A stretch of 64,000 nt of DNA from Odobenus rosmarus divergens. Taxonomy: Eukaryota > Chordata > Mammalia > Carnivora > Odobenidae. Shown here one piece after another: positions 48,491-59,783 of this stretch (the first letter of the stretch is position 1; the number at the start of each line of letters is the position of its first letter). The notes beneath the pieces were generated by a model. That model had not been told where the DNA came from. It saw only the letters and a list, made by a program, of their open reading frames with translations, and made no database searches. The DNA lies in contig NW_004450460.1 of NCBI RefSeq assembly GCF_000321225.1, forward strand, positions 1,402,129-1,466,128, written 5' to 3'. A program made the position numbers and the translations under genes.

Positions 48491-50230
48491 CAGGAGGGAT
48501 CGGGCTGCCTCTGGGCCTTTGGGGCTGGGGGTCGGCAGAGGGGGAGGACAGCACAGCCCGGAGGGCCCTGGAGTCTGGGGAACACAGGGGCCAAGTTCTG
48601 AGAGGAGATTAAACAGGTGGGCCGGGCAGGTCAGGCCAAGCCTTGGAGGGCAGAGCCGGCCTCGTGGGCCTGGAAGGGGCCTGCACTTGGTTTCAAGGGC
48701 CACTGTTTCCCTTTGGAAATTCCTAGGAGCTTTTGACTCAGAGGCCCCGCATTTTCACTTTGCCCCGGGCCCCCGGCGTCAGGGCGTAGGCCTAGCCCTC
48801 CGGCAGCGAACGGCACACGGTAGGGAAGCCATGTGTCAGGGGGTGCCCGGCCTCCATCTGCCCTCACCCATCCTGGCAAGACCCCTACTGTTAACAGCCG
48901 GGATGCTGGGATCAACCTCACCACAGGCCAGAGGGAAGGACCCCAGTGGCGGGTTGACTCAGGGTCGCAGCCACTGACGAGGCGCTGGGATGGTCTGTGT
49001 CCCTGGGCATGCTGGGGCCCAGCCCCCACTCGGATGGACACCCAGCCACAACATCTTTGTCCGTGTTGGACAGCGAGTGACCCCTGGAAACCACAGAGGG
49101 GACAGGAGAGGCCTCAGGCTAAGGGGTCCCTGGGGACCCTGTGGGCTCCCCCATGCAGCCCCTGGGCCTGGCCTCAGTCCAGCCCTGCCCCGTAATCCCC
49201 AGTGCGGGACCCTTTCCTATCTCCAAGTGGGAAGGCTTCTTGGTGTGTGTGTGGCGGGTGGGGGCTCACGGCCTCCGCATTGGCTTGTCCCTCGGGCAGG
49301 CCCCACCTGCTGGCTGAACACTCTGGGGGCCCTGTCACCCGCCCCCACCTCCCTCTGCCTTGGGGTCCTCTGCAGGTCACGTCCAGCAGGGTTTCTAGGC
49401 CCATGGCTGACCAGGGTGTGGCAAGATGGCCTAGCGCTCCCTCCTTTCCTTCTTGGGGCCCGGGATCAGCCCAGCTTGCCAGGGAAGTCTCTGACGCCTT
49501 CATGGCCAATTCTGGGTTCTGGCCCTCACAGCCCCATGCCACCCCTCACTGACTTCTGAGCCCCTGGTCTGGCGACTCCCAGCAGTAAAGGACTGTGAAA
49601 GGTGGATGTGGCCTCAGTCCATCCCCTTGTCCTGCCAGTGCCTCCCGGGGGAGCCCCTGAGCCCCCTGCCTCCAGACCCTGGTGACGCTGACTGGATGTG
49701 GTCAGCTCCAAGCTCCCTGAGTATGGCGGTGAGGGGGTCGGGAGAAGGGCAGCTCAGAGAGCAGGGAGCCCAACAGTTTAGGAAAGTAAAGGAGGCACAA
49801 AGATGTGGGGGTGTGCAGCACAGGGCATTTCCTGCAGGGCCCCAGCTGTCAGCCGTCTGAAGAGCTCAGACTGGTCGGCGGGGCTTGGAGCAGGGCCTTG
49901 AGGACCACCCGGTCCCTCATCTGCACTCAGCCTGCACCAATGGCTGAGATGGCTCGAGGCCCAAGGCTCAGAGGACAGGTGCATCTGTGCTCCACTCTGT
50001 AAGCGCCCAGGAGAGTTCCATCCGGAGAGGCCAAGGTGCTTCACCTGGAGGCCCGGGGTGCTCATGGAGAGCCAGCCAAGCACAAAGAGACTTCAAGGCC
50101 AGGCCTGCAGGGGATTCTCGAGGAGCGTGGGGGGCTCCCAGGCAGGCGTGCGCACACTTTCCCAGCCCCTGCACCCCCCGCTGCCTTCCCAGGGCCCCTC
50201 TCTGTCACCCCTGCCCTTGCAACTTGCCTA
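48491..50230. other. LSP1 upstream region
   Basis: This is GC-rich and no exon was recognised. It holds the right arm of the 31-bp inverted repeat (49908-49938). Long isoforms of LSP1 in other mammals use exons upstream of the short form, but I could not identify one here. Confidence 0.4.
49908..49938 (-). repeat. 31-bp inverted repeat, right arm
   Basis: This is the exact reverse complement of 47712-47742, 2.2 kb away. Confidence 0.85.
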
Positions 50231-50232
50231 AC

Positions 50233-50351
50233 ACTTCCTGATGGCTGGTTTTTTTTCTCTCCTCTTGCATCAACCGATTAAAAAACAACACCCCAACCCC
50301 AGCCCCAATGTGCTTCAAACCTCAACCTGCAGCCGGAAGGGGGAAGTGAAA
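50233..50351 (+). promoter_or_regulatory. LSP1 leukocyte promoter motifs: Ets and Ets/IRF composite
   Basis: ACTTCCTG (50233-50240; CAGGAAGT on the other strand) is a strong Ets/PU.1 site. GGAAGTGAAA (50342-50351) matches the Ets-IRF composite consensus GGAANNGAAA. Both lie within 220 bp of the LSP1 ATG. No TATA box is obvious, as is usual for myeloid and lymphoid promoters. Binding is inferred. Confidence 0.5.
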
Positions 50352-50447
50352 CCCGGCTGGGGGTGGGGGCTCTGGGGCCCGCCGCCTGAGGAAGCACCCA
50401 GAACCACAGCACATACGCACGACCCGAATCGGCCCGGCGCCAGCCCA

Positions 50448-50515
50448 ATGGCGGAGGCTCCCAGCCACCCCGGCTCCGAGGAGCAGGAAGAGCTATTGGC
50501 GGAGAAGGATGCCGG
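50448..50515 (+). CDS. LSP1: LSP1, first coding exon (short leukocyte isoform), partial gene
   Basis: LSP1 is a leukocyte F-actin-binding phosphoprotein on the cytoplasmic face of the membrane and cytoskeleton, active in neutrophil migration. The exon encodes MAEAPSHPGSEEQEELL and six further residues, closely resembling the N-terminus of mammalian short LSP1 (MAEA, PG, EE, EELL in the same spacing). It ends at donor GCCGG|GTAGGG, leaving a phase-2 codon. Its place 6 kb after TNNI2 on the same strand is as in human. The remaining exons (acidic domain, caldesmon-like repeats, villin-headpiece-like C-terminus) were not found and probably lie beyond 64 kb. The identity rests on about 20 residues plus synteny. 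Confidence 0.8.
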
Positions 50516-52450
50516 GTAGGGATCTGTTCCGAGCGCATTTACACGGGGGCGGGGGCACTTCGCCTGGTGGTGGACGGTGCCGTGGGGGCCTCAGGGCAGC
50601 ACAGGGGCGGCAGGGTGCTTTCCTGGGACCCCGTCTCTCCACACACTGAGTGGACGCCTCTGCAGCGGGCTTTGCGGGGAGAGGCCAGCTCTGCCCACCA
50701 GTCCGTGGGACACCTGGACACCTGATGCAGGGACTCGGACATGGCCCAGACAGCCTGGGAGTAGACGGGCCTTGGTGGGTCGGCGCGGGCCAGAGCTCCG
50801 ACCGAGGGCAGGAGGTGGGGGAGGGGGGTGGCGGCGAGGGCCTGGGCCAGGAGGACTGGCTGAGAGGGGCTGCTTGGCCCCGTGACCTCCGAAGCCTGTG
50901 CGTGAGGCCAGGCCGGGACCCCGCCCCCGGGCGGCCCCCCGCCTCGCGGCGATGGAGGAGGCCCAGGATGACGGCTGGTGCCTGTCCTGGGGATGGGACA
51001 TGAGGGGGCATGGGCAGCGGCTGTGTGCTGGCAAAGATCCACCCACACCACCGCGGCCAGAGCCGGGCAGAGAGCCTGTGGAGCCGCCGGGTGGCAGCCT
51101 GCACAGGGGCAAAGAAGGGCTGTCGGCGGGCGTCGGCGGGCCGGCATCCGGGCTGAGCCAGGCCGTGGGGGTCTGACGGCTCCGGGGCACAGATGAGAGT
51201 CGGGGCTTCGGGGACAGTGGGGCTTCGAGGGGCAGACCTGTGGGGGACAGGCCAGGGATGGACGCCACTGGGGGACAGAGGCCCCCCGCGCAGGAGGAGG
51301 ACCGTGGCTGGGGGCTGCTGCCTGGGGAGTGGAAGGCAAGGAGCAGGTGCCCCGGGCCGGAGGGAGAGGCGGGACACAAGCCTAGAGAGGAGAGTGCTGT
51401 GGGCCGTGGTCACCTGCCCCAGGGCAGAGCAGCTGCTGGGTGGGGCCGGGTGGGGCCACCAGGCCTGGCCTCAGCAGCCCCGGGGCCGACTTGCCTGCAG
51501 AGGCTTGTGGCCACTACCTGATCCTGGGACCATGCCTTTATTCATAATGAGGGAAACAATGGAAATATCGGCCGTGAGCCCGTGTGTGCGTGTGTGTGCA
51601 CACGTGTGTGCGTGCATGAGGGCGGGGGACAGTCACCTCTCCTGCCCGGTCCCACCGGGGGCCCTGGTTCGGGGGCTTCAGGGACCTGAGCACTGGGGCG
51701 TCTGGAAAGAGCAGTCAGGGTCAGGGTGCGTGAGCCAGGCTGGGGCTCTGGGAGCCACACAGCCCCTCACAGGTCGCTAGGGGACCCATCGCCAGGGTTG
51801 GGGCCGTGGAGCTCACGTGTCCTTCCACCCAGGGGTGACCGGCAGACAGCTGCGCCCCACTCAGAAATGGCTCCTCACGTCAGCACCATCCCCGGGCTCC
51901 TCGGGCCACCGCATGCCCATAGAAGGGCACGGCTTGAGCAGTCTGGCCGCAGCCCCCCCCGCCTCCCTCCTTGGCCCCATCCTCGGCCCCCCCTCCCAGC
52001 TGTCCCGCAGGCGGAGGAAAGAGAGGACAGCGTGGACCCGGCCGAGGCCTGGGCAGGCGGGAGGCGGGGCTGCACCTGTGCTGGCTTGGTCAGGCGCTGC
52101 GGCTGGAGAACGAGCTGGCCGCCCCCCACCCTAGAGCCTGGTACCCCGCGAATGTCACCCCCGCCCCAGTGCAGTGTCAGAATGAAACCGAGACCCAGGG
52201 TAAGGCAGGGTTCTCATTTCACAAGGTGACTAAGGGAACCGGGGATTTTCCTGTCCAGGGTGGTGAGAAGTCCTGGTGCCCAGGGTGGGGATGTGGGGCC
52301 TGGGAAGCCCCAGGACGGCCAAGCCTGGGCAGGGTCTGCTGGGGCTGGGGCACTGCAGCCAAGACCTGCTGCCAGGCCCCCCCACCTTGCCCCACCACTC
52401 CCACCCAGCCAGGTCAGGCCGCACCCCTCCAACGAGGCAATGGGCTGCCC
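50516..52450 (+). other. Start of LSP1 intron 1 (inferred)
   Basis: This is GC-rich, with a CpG-dense patch at about 50910-50960. No second LSP1 exon could be matched. Long frames in both orientations appear non-coding. Confidence 0.5.
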
Positions 52451-52451
52451 C

Positions 52452-52600
52452 CTCAGATGCCCCAGGACGGGGCCTCCCCACCTCAGACGGTTCCAGGATG
52501 GAGCCAACCTCTCAGATGCCCCAGGACAGGGCCACCCCCCCTCAGATGCCCCAGGACGGGGCCTCCCCACCTCAGACGGTTCCAGGATGGGTCCCCCCTC
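52452..52600 (+). repeat. ~29-bp minisatellite, five copies
   Basis: Units beginning CTCAGATGCCCCAGGAC or CTCAGACGGTTCCAGGAT alternate at about 27-31-bp spacing. The two unit types form a ~57-bp pair that is itself repeated. Confidence 0.8.
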
Positions 52601-53451
52601 AGAACCTCATACTGGGACCCAGGACCAGGGCGACCCCAGCAGCAAGCCCCAGGCAGGGCGTTGGCCCCTCCTCTGTCTCACCTGTAGGACAGGTCAAGAT
52701 GTTCTCTCCTTGCTCCAGCTGCCCAGCTGTGGGATCCCACAGAGCTGGCCAAGGCCACGGGGCTTTAGCATGGCTCTGTGGGGCCTCCCTGGTGGAGCTG
52801 AGGTGTGGCCGCACACCCCACCCTGTGGGGAGCGATGGACCCGGGACCCCGAGGAGGGCAGGGGCGGGGCCTCCATACAGGTGCCCCGAGAGAGGGCTTT
52901 CAGGATGCCCCAGGGATCCCGGGTTTGACAGGTCCAAATCCTGGAACCCCAAACCTTTGAAGGCCCCGTGTGCACCCCAAACTTCACCAGGGCCGACCAT
53001 GCTGTGCTGGGTCCTCCCTGTGTCCACATGGCAGAAGAGCTGCCCCTCACCTGCAGGCAGGCCTCATCCCTGCCACATCCCAGCCCACTCCCCGGCTTGG
53101 CAAGATGCCCTCTCCTGGTGGTCTCCAGGCCCTTATCCACCACGTTCTTTCTGCACAAAGCCACTGGACCCCACGTGCGGAACCATTCACCACAGGGCAG
53201 CTTCTCCATGCCTCTGGGCGGCCACTACAGGCCTGCCTTGGTCACCCTGACCTCACTCCCCCTCCAAGGTCTGGTACTCCCGGCACCTCCCAGTTCCCAC
53301 CGGAGCCAGACCACTGCAGGCTTAGCGCAGACCCTTAGAGCGGTACCTGCTGTCCTGCCCCTGTCCCAGCTTTTCCAAGGCTCATCCCGCCCACCTTGGG
53401 TGCCCACTGCCCTAGGTGCCCACCACCTAGGTCCGGGCCAGCCAGGGAACC
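52601..53451. other. LSP1 intron, no feature recognised
   Basis: Ordinary GC-rich sequence without a recognised exon or repeat. Confidence 0.4.
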
Positions 53452-54808
53452 CTGGTTCTATTCCAGGAACCCTGATTCTGACCTGGGAGCCCTGGTTCTG
53501 TCCTGGGAACCCTGGTTCTGTCCCAGGAGCCCTGGTTCTGTTGTGGGAACCCTAGTTCAGCCCTGGGAGCCTAGGTTCTGTCCTGGAAACCCGAGTTCTG
53601 TCCCGGGAACCCTGGTTCTGACCTGGGCACTCTGGTTCTGTCCTGGGACCCCTGGTTCTCTCCTGGGAACCCTGGTTCGGTCCTGGGAAACTGGATCTGT
53701 CCTGGGAGCCCTGGTTCTGTCTGGGAACCCTAGTTCGGTCCTGGGAGCCCTGAATGGTCCTGGGAGCTCTGGTTTGGTCCCGGGAGCCCTGGTTCTGGGC
53801 ACCATTCTGTCTGGGAGTCCTGGTACTGTCTTGGGAGCCCTAGTTCTGTCCCGGGAACCCTGGTTCTGACCTGGGCACTCTGGTTCTGTCCTGGGACCCC
53901 TGGTCCTCTCCTGGGAACCCTGGTTCGGTCCTGGGAGCCCTGGTTGGTCCTGCGAGCCCTGGTTCTGTCCGGGAAACCCTAGTTCTGTCCTGGGAGCCCT
54001 GGTTCTGTCTGGGAACCCTAGTTCGGTCCTGGGAGCCCTGAATGGTCCTGGGAGCTCTGGTTTTGTCCTGGGAGCCCTGGTTCTGGGCACCATTCTGTCT
54101 GGGAGTCCTGGTACTGTCTTGGGAGCCCTAGTTCTGTCCTGGGAACCCTAGTTCTGTCCCAGGAATGCTGGTTCTGTCCCGGGCACACTAGTTCTGTCTT
54201 GGGAGCCCTAGTTCTCTCCAGGGAGCCCTAGTTCTGTCCTGGGAAACTGGATCTGTCCTGGGAGCCCTAGTTCTGTCCCGGGAAACCTGGTTCTGTCTTG
54301 GGAACCCTAGTTCTGTCCCGGGAACCCTAGTACTGTCCTGGTAGCCCTGGTTCTGTCCTGGGAGCCCTAGTTCTGTCCTGGGAACCCTAGTTCTGTCCTG
54401 GGAACCCTAGTTCTGTCCTGGGAACCATGGTTCTGTTGTGGGAACCCTAGTTCAGCCCTGGGAGCCCTGGTTCTGTCCCAGGAAACCCAAGTTCTGTCCT
54501 GGGAACCCTAGTTCTGTCCTGGGCACCCTGGTTCCGTCCTGGAAGCCCTAGTTCTGTCCCAGGAACACTGATTCTGTCCTTGGCACCCTGGTTCTGTCTT
54601 GGGGAGCCCTAGTTCTGTCCTGGGAACCCTAGTTCCCTAGTTCTGTGCTGGGAACCCTGGTTCTGTCCTTGGCACCCTGGTTCTGTCTTGGGGAGCCTTC
54701 GTTCTCTCCTGGGAACCCTGGTTCTGTCCCGGGAATGCTGGTTCTGTCCTGGGCACCCTGATTCTGTCTTGGGAGCCCTCGTTCTGTCCTGGGAGCCCTG
54801 TCCTGGCC
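53452..54808 (+). repeat. 20-bp minisatellite, about 68 copies, with higher-order units
   Basis: The consensus is GGGAACCCTGGTTCTGTCCT. Single-base changes are frequent and some units are 18-21 bp. Blocks of 250-290 bp recur: ACCTGGGCACTCTGGTTCTG at 53621 and again 248 bp on, and GAATGGTCCTGGGAGCTCTGG at 53752 and 54040. Each unit contains the inverted repeat GAACC-CT-GGTTC. The open frame on the − strand (53557-54093) is a by-product of the 60-base triple unit. Confidence 0.95.
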
Positions 54809-57797
54809 TCCTCCCCACCCCCCGCCCCAGGCTGGCTGGGCTGCTCTGGCCCTGGATGACCCTGATGGGGGCAGCAATTGGGTGAGCAGTTGCCTCCTTA
54901 CCCCTAGGCTTCTGGCCCCCACTGCCCTTTGGGCAAGGCATGGCTCCTGGTCCCAGGTGACTTCGGAATGCTGCCTCCATCACTTCTCCCTGTGCTGAGC
55001 TAAGAGGCGGGAGAGGGCAGGGACCACCTTCAGGGTCACTCTGAGCAGAGGCCCTTTCTGGGCTATCTGTCCCTACAGACTGTTCTGGCCTTGCCCTCTG
55101 GGCTACAGGTGGCTGGCAGCTACAAGAAGGGGCTGAGCTGGCCTGGAGCCATGAACACCCTGGACTTCATCTTCCTGTCCAGCTAAGGGAGCCGGGGGGT
55201 TGGGGGGGGTAGTGGGCCTGCTGCATTGGAGGGCCAGGACCCCACAGGTCAGAACCCCCATGCAGCCAGACATGCTGGTGGCCCTTCCATCTACCTGCCC
55301 TCCCAGGGAGCCTGGCCACCACTTGGTAGAGCCAGGATGCACGGCTCTGCAGAAGCAAGCAGCACCAAAGGCCACTAAGGGGCAAGGGTGGGACCGGGAC
55401 CCAGCCTCAGTGGCAGGCTGAAGGGTGGGTGAATTGGGGGAGCCCTGCCCAGGGTCTGGACCTGAGGACAGCAGTCAGAGCTGGGTCAGGCCTAGGGACA
55501 CCCAGATGGGCCTCCTCTCCTCCTCCCTCCAGGTCAGTGGTCTCAGGCACCTGGAAGTTTCCCGGGGACAGGGAGGCTGAGCTCAGCCCAGATGATGGAT
55601 GCCTCCTCCCGTGCCGGGGCTGGTGGAGGTCACTGGCTTCCTCCTGCTTTCCATCTGGGCCCTGTCACATTCCTTCCCTAGGTGGGGGACAGGGAGAGGA
55701 CACCACAGCACACTTGGGGACATTGTAGGCCCCCAGCTCTGGTGATTCAGGAAGCCGGAAATCCTCCCCTGCATCCTGGCCCCCTCCCTGGTCCCCCATC
55801 TACCTTCTCATGAAAACAACGCTGGAGCCACATCGGGGCAGTGCCAGGAGGGTCTCAGGGAGCAGAATGGGGCAGGCCCAGATGGGGTGGCATTGCAGAC
55901 CCCACCAGCCTGCCTCTGCCTCAGTTTCCCTGGAAGGGTGCCAGACTGACTGGTGAGCCCTTGGTCAGGAAGATGAGAGTCCAGCAGTCCAAAGTTCAGC
56001 TTTCCTGGGGTCTGAGTTCCCAGTGCCTGGGGGAGGAAGATGAGGGGCACAGGGTCCCAGAGGCATGTCCAGCACCTCTTTCTGGAACCCTGAGGCCTCC
56101 TGAGGCCTCAGTTTCCCCATGTGCCAGCCTCCATCAAGCTCTTCAAACAGAGGTTCTCGTTTCATGGTCAGAGAGGCACTTCACAAGGAGAAACCAAGGC
56201 TTAAAATGACTAAGTGCCATCAAGAGACACTGTCCCGAGCCTGGAGGGACACTGGCTGGCCCTAGCTTGGAGGCATGTCTCCTAAGGATGCTGCCCTGCA
56301 GGGACCCTCTTTGGGGAGCCGTGCCCCCTGTGGGCTCATGGTTGGGGTGCTGGGGATTTGACAAGGCCTCAGGGAGCCCAGGATGTCTGGGCTGCCCCTT
56401 GGAGGCGCTTGCTAACCCCATGCAGTGCTGCCAGATGGCTCTGCACCTGTTGGGTTCCCGTCGGGGCAAGGGTGGTGTTTCCTGGGGCCCATCCAGAATA
56501 GGGCGTAGCTAAGAAGATACCCCCAGAGACCTCCCCAAAGGCAGAAATGGGATGTGGCACCATCAGAACAAGCTGATTCTTTCTAGAGGTGTCTCTCCCA
56601 GGCCCCAGTCTGTTCCTCTCAAGGAATCTTTCCAGGGGCTTCTAACACCTTCTTGGAGATTGGGGATCCAGGGCAACAAGCAAAGGGAGTTCTCAAACCT
56701 CTCCTAGTGGGTGGGAGCACACAGCCACAGGCCCCCAGCCCACGCCCCTCCCCCACACCCACGAGGCTGGAGAGAGGGGCTGGGGGCCTATGTATGGGGT
56801 GGCCAGGAGATTAGAAGGTTGAAGAAATCAGGCCTCCTAACCCTGCTAGACAGCACAGCCCTGTGGAGCCAGACACAGGCAGATAAGAGGTGAGGGTGGG
56901 AGGTGGGGAAGAAAGCCCCTTGCCCTTTCCTGGGACCAGGCCAGTCCTGTCCAAACTCCATCTGCTAACTGCCTCTGAACTGGGAAGTTGGGAGTTGGTG
57001 GGGTGGAGGAGGGACCAATATCTGCTCCGGCTTGCAGGGAGGGGCTGTCTGGGAACCCAGAGCCTGTCTGTGACCCCCTATGAGGCACCCACCTCCCCCT
57101 GCAGGAGTGGGAGAGACTTGGGCCTTAGAGACTGCAGCAGGAGCAGCTATGTGGATGTGCGGAAGACAGCAGGGGTGTGGGGTGTGACAGTAGTTGGGGG
57201 GGGAGTGGCAGATTCTGCGCCCATCCCCCCCCCCCGAGAGCCTCAGCTTCCTCAGCAGCACACGGGCTGTGTGGGAGGATGGGGAAGGGTCAGTGCCCTG
57301 CTCTGTGCCTGGCAGGTGGGATCTCAGATGCTGCTCCTTCCGTGCTTCCCACAGGTGTCTGTACCCCTCCCTGGGTGTAACTGGCTATTTTGATGGTTTT
57401 GCTTCTGAGGTAACCCAAGGCTGTCTTCTCCTCCCTCAGCTACCTCCCCTCAAAAGACAAATGGTACTCAGGACAGATGGATCTAGCCAATTGATTCTGG
57501 AGGAACCTAGAAAGAAACCTTCAGTCTTTATCTGGTCCTATCCCCAAACCAGTCCCAGATTCCTCATGACACCCACACCCCCACCTTGGCCCCTCTTTCT
57601 TTGCTGGGCTGGCCCACATAAGACAGATGAGTGTTCAAGGCATTTGGAGGCTGCCTTCTCTGTAAGTCAGAACATTTCTCTATCCAGGGTCACCCAGGAG
57701 CCACAGAGGCCACCCCCTTACCCTTTCTCCCCACCCCCACCTGGGCCCCACAGGCATGCCTGTTGCACATTTCATTGGGATACCGCTCCGTGAGCAT
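54809..57797. other. LSP1 intron, no exon recognised
   Basis: Moderately GC-rich. Short pieces such as CCTCAGTTTCCC (about 55918 and 56107) hint at old MIR fragments. I searched for the acidic LSP1 exon 2 and did not see it. Confidence 0.4.
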
Positions 57798-57799
57798 GT

Positions 57800-57839
<40 letters not shown>
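57798..57839 (+). repeat. (TG)n microsatellite
   Basis: About 20 uninterrupted TG units after GAGCATG. Confidence 0.98.
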
Positions 57840-58071
57840 GAAAATGTTTGAACAAGAGAACAGATTCCTACTTCTCCAACCCTTATTTAGGTTCTATTGT
57901 AATGCTCAGCCTATTGGGCCATGAGGGTCTTCTCTTTTATCTTCTTCATGAACCATGAAGAAAGAAAAGAATAAAAGACTTAAAAGGAAACTAAAAGACT
58001 TAATGATGGAGAAAAATATGAATGAAATAAAAGTGAATAAAGAAAGGTAGGAAGCAGGAACACCTAGCTGG

Positions 58072-58445
58072 CTGGATGATGGATGGATGGATGGATGGAT
58101 GGATGGATGAGTGGATGGATGGGTAGAATGGATGATAGATGGATGGGTGGGTGGGTAGATGGGTGGATGAATGGATAGATGGATGATGAATAGATGGATG
58201 GATGCGTGGAGGGATGGATGAGTAAGTGGATGGGTGGATGGATGGGTGGATAGATGGATGGATGTGTGGGTAGATGGGTGGATGGATGGATGGATGGATG
58301 GATGGATGGATGGATGGATGGAAATATGGATGGATGGGTGGATGGATGATGGATGAATGGGTCCATCCATTCATGGTGGGTGGGCAGATGGGGGGATGAA
58401 TAGATAGATGGATGATGGATAGATGGATGGATGTATGGATGGAGA
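58072..58445 (+). repeat. (GGAT)n-type array, first block
   Basis: ATGG/TGGA tetranucleotide units with variants GGGTGGAT, TAGATGG and GATGATGG. Reading the − strand gives histidine-proline-serine-isoleucine-rich frames that are not genes. Confidence 0.97.
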
Positions 58446-58699
58446 GACTGGTGAATGGACACATGAAATGGAAGTATAGGTAGGTTGGTGGGCAAATGGA
58501 TGGAATGCTGACAGATAAATGATTGGATAGGCTAATAGAAGGTTATCAAGACATATAGATGGATATGGATAATGGATTGATTTTTAGATGGACAGATAGG
58601 GGAATATAGGAAGTGATAGATGAATGGAAAGATTGATGGTGAGTAAATATGCGTATGGTTGATGCTGGATAAACTATCAAAGAGATAGATTGATGAACA

Positions 58700-59080
58700 G
58701 GAGCACCTAAGTCAGGAATTTTGCACTCAGTGTTCTCTTTCTAGAATACTTTTTCCCACCAATGTATATAGCTACCTCTAATCTTTCTCAAGTCTCTTTT
58801 CAAATAAGGAAAAGATTATCCCGTCCTATGAGGTTTTCTTTGACTATCATACATAAAATATCAATTTCCTCCAAGACCCCATATCCTCCCACCCTGATTT
58901 ATATTTTCTATTGTATTTACCACCATTTGATATACTACAGTATATACTTACTGTTTATTTTTGTCATTGTTGCTCCAGCTAAAATGTCAGCCTTGTGAGA
59001 GCATGGGCTTTGTTAATGCCAAATCCCCGGTATCTAAAAAGTGGATACAGTAAGTGTTCAATAAGTTTGTTGAAAAATAT
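58700..59080 (+). mobile_element. L2 LINE 3' end, sense
   Basis: CTCCAGCTAAAATGTCAGCC, then TTGTGAGAGCATGGGCTTTG, AATCCCCGGTATCTA and GTAAGTGTTCAATAAGTTTG, TTGAAAAA follow the typical L2 3' end order. It sits inside the decayed tetranucleotide region. Confidence 0.65.
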
Positions 59081-59783
59081 ATAAGGATAAATGGAGTTAT
59101 GAATAAATCAATAGTTGGTTGGATGAGATACGGATGAGTGAATGTATGGATAAAAGTAGTCACCTTTATGGAAGGTTTACTAGGTTGCACCAACTATTTT
59201 AAGTTTTAACTCATTTGGACGGCTTAATGGGCAAAGTAATGGGAAATATGTATATGGAAATATAAACATGTATGTATTTATGCACATCTTCATAACTTGC
59301 TAGATGGGAATATGGGTGGACATATTGGACAGATAGATATATGAATGGGTGTATAAATGAGATTGATCAATAGTAAAATATTTGGAGAGATGAATGAAAG
59401 TAAAGACAAAAATATTTGGAGAGATAGAAAGATGTATTAGAGATGAACAGATAGTTCACTGGTTGAGTAGTGGTCAAATAGATATAAAAATTGATGGTTG
59501 AATATATACATAATAGTAATTAACATATATTGAGTTCCAAGTGGATGGATGGCTGAGTATTTCTTCTAAGTGTTTTATATGTATTATGACATTTAGATAA
59601 ATAGTTGGATGGGTGGGTGTTGGGGGGTGCATGGATGAATGGAGGGATGGGTATATATTATTGATAAATGCTTGAATGGATCGAAGGAAGGTTATTGTGT
59701 TTATATGGATAATTGAATGGATAGGTATCCTGAGAAGTTGATGGATTGATAATGATGCATGGAAAGACAGATAACAATATAAA
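59081..59783 (+). repeat. Decayed tetranucleotide region
   Basis: AT-rich sequence with scattered GGATGGAT, TAGATGG and GAATGG remnants that grade into the large array at 59784. Confidence 0.6.

Noticed and set aside
52011..52140. Possible LSP1 exon after CCCGCAG at about 52011 (AEEREDSVDPAEAW)
   Set aside because: It has an acceptor and an acidic start, but does not resemble known LSP1 sequence and has no convincing donor.
53557..54093. 178-codon − strand frame with a regular repeated peptide
   Set aside because: It is the translation of the 20-bp minisatellite, whose 60-base triple keeps frame. No start context or homology.
53452..54808. Regular short repeats resembling a CRISPR array
   Set aside because: No unique spacers; units abut each other in a mammalian intron.
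54809..58070. Second exon of LSP1
   Set aside because: I looked for the acidic segment that follows the first exon and found no frame resembling it; the exon probably lies outside the window.
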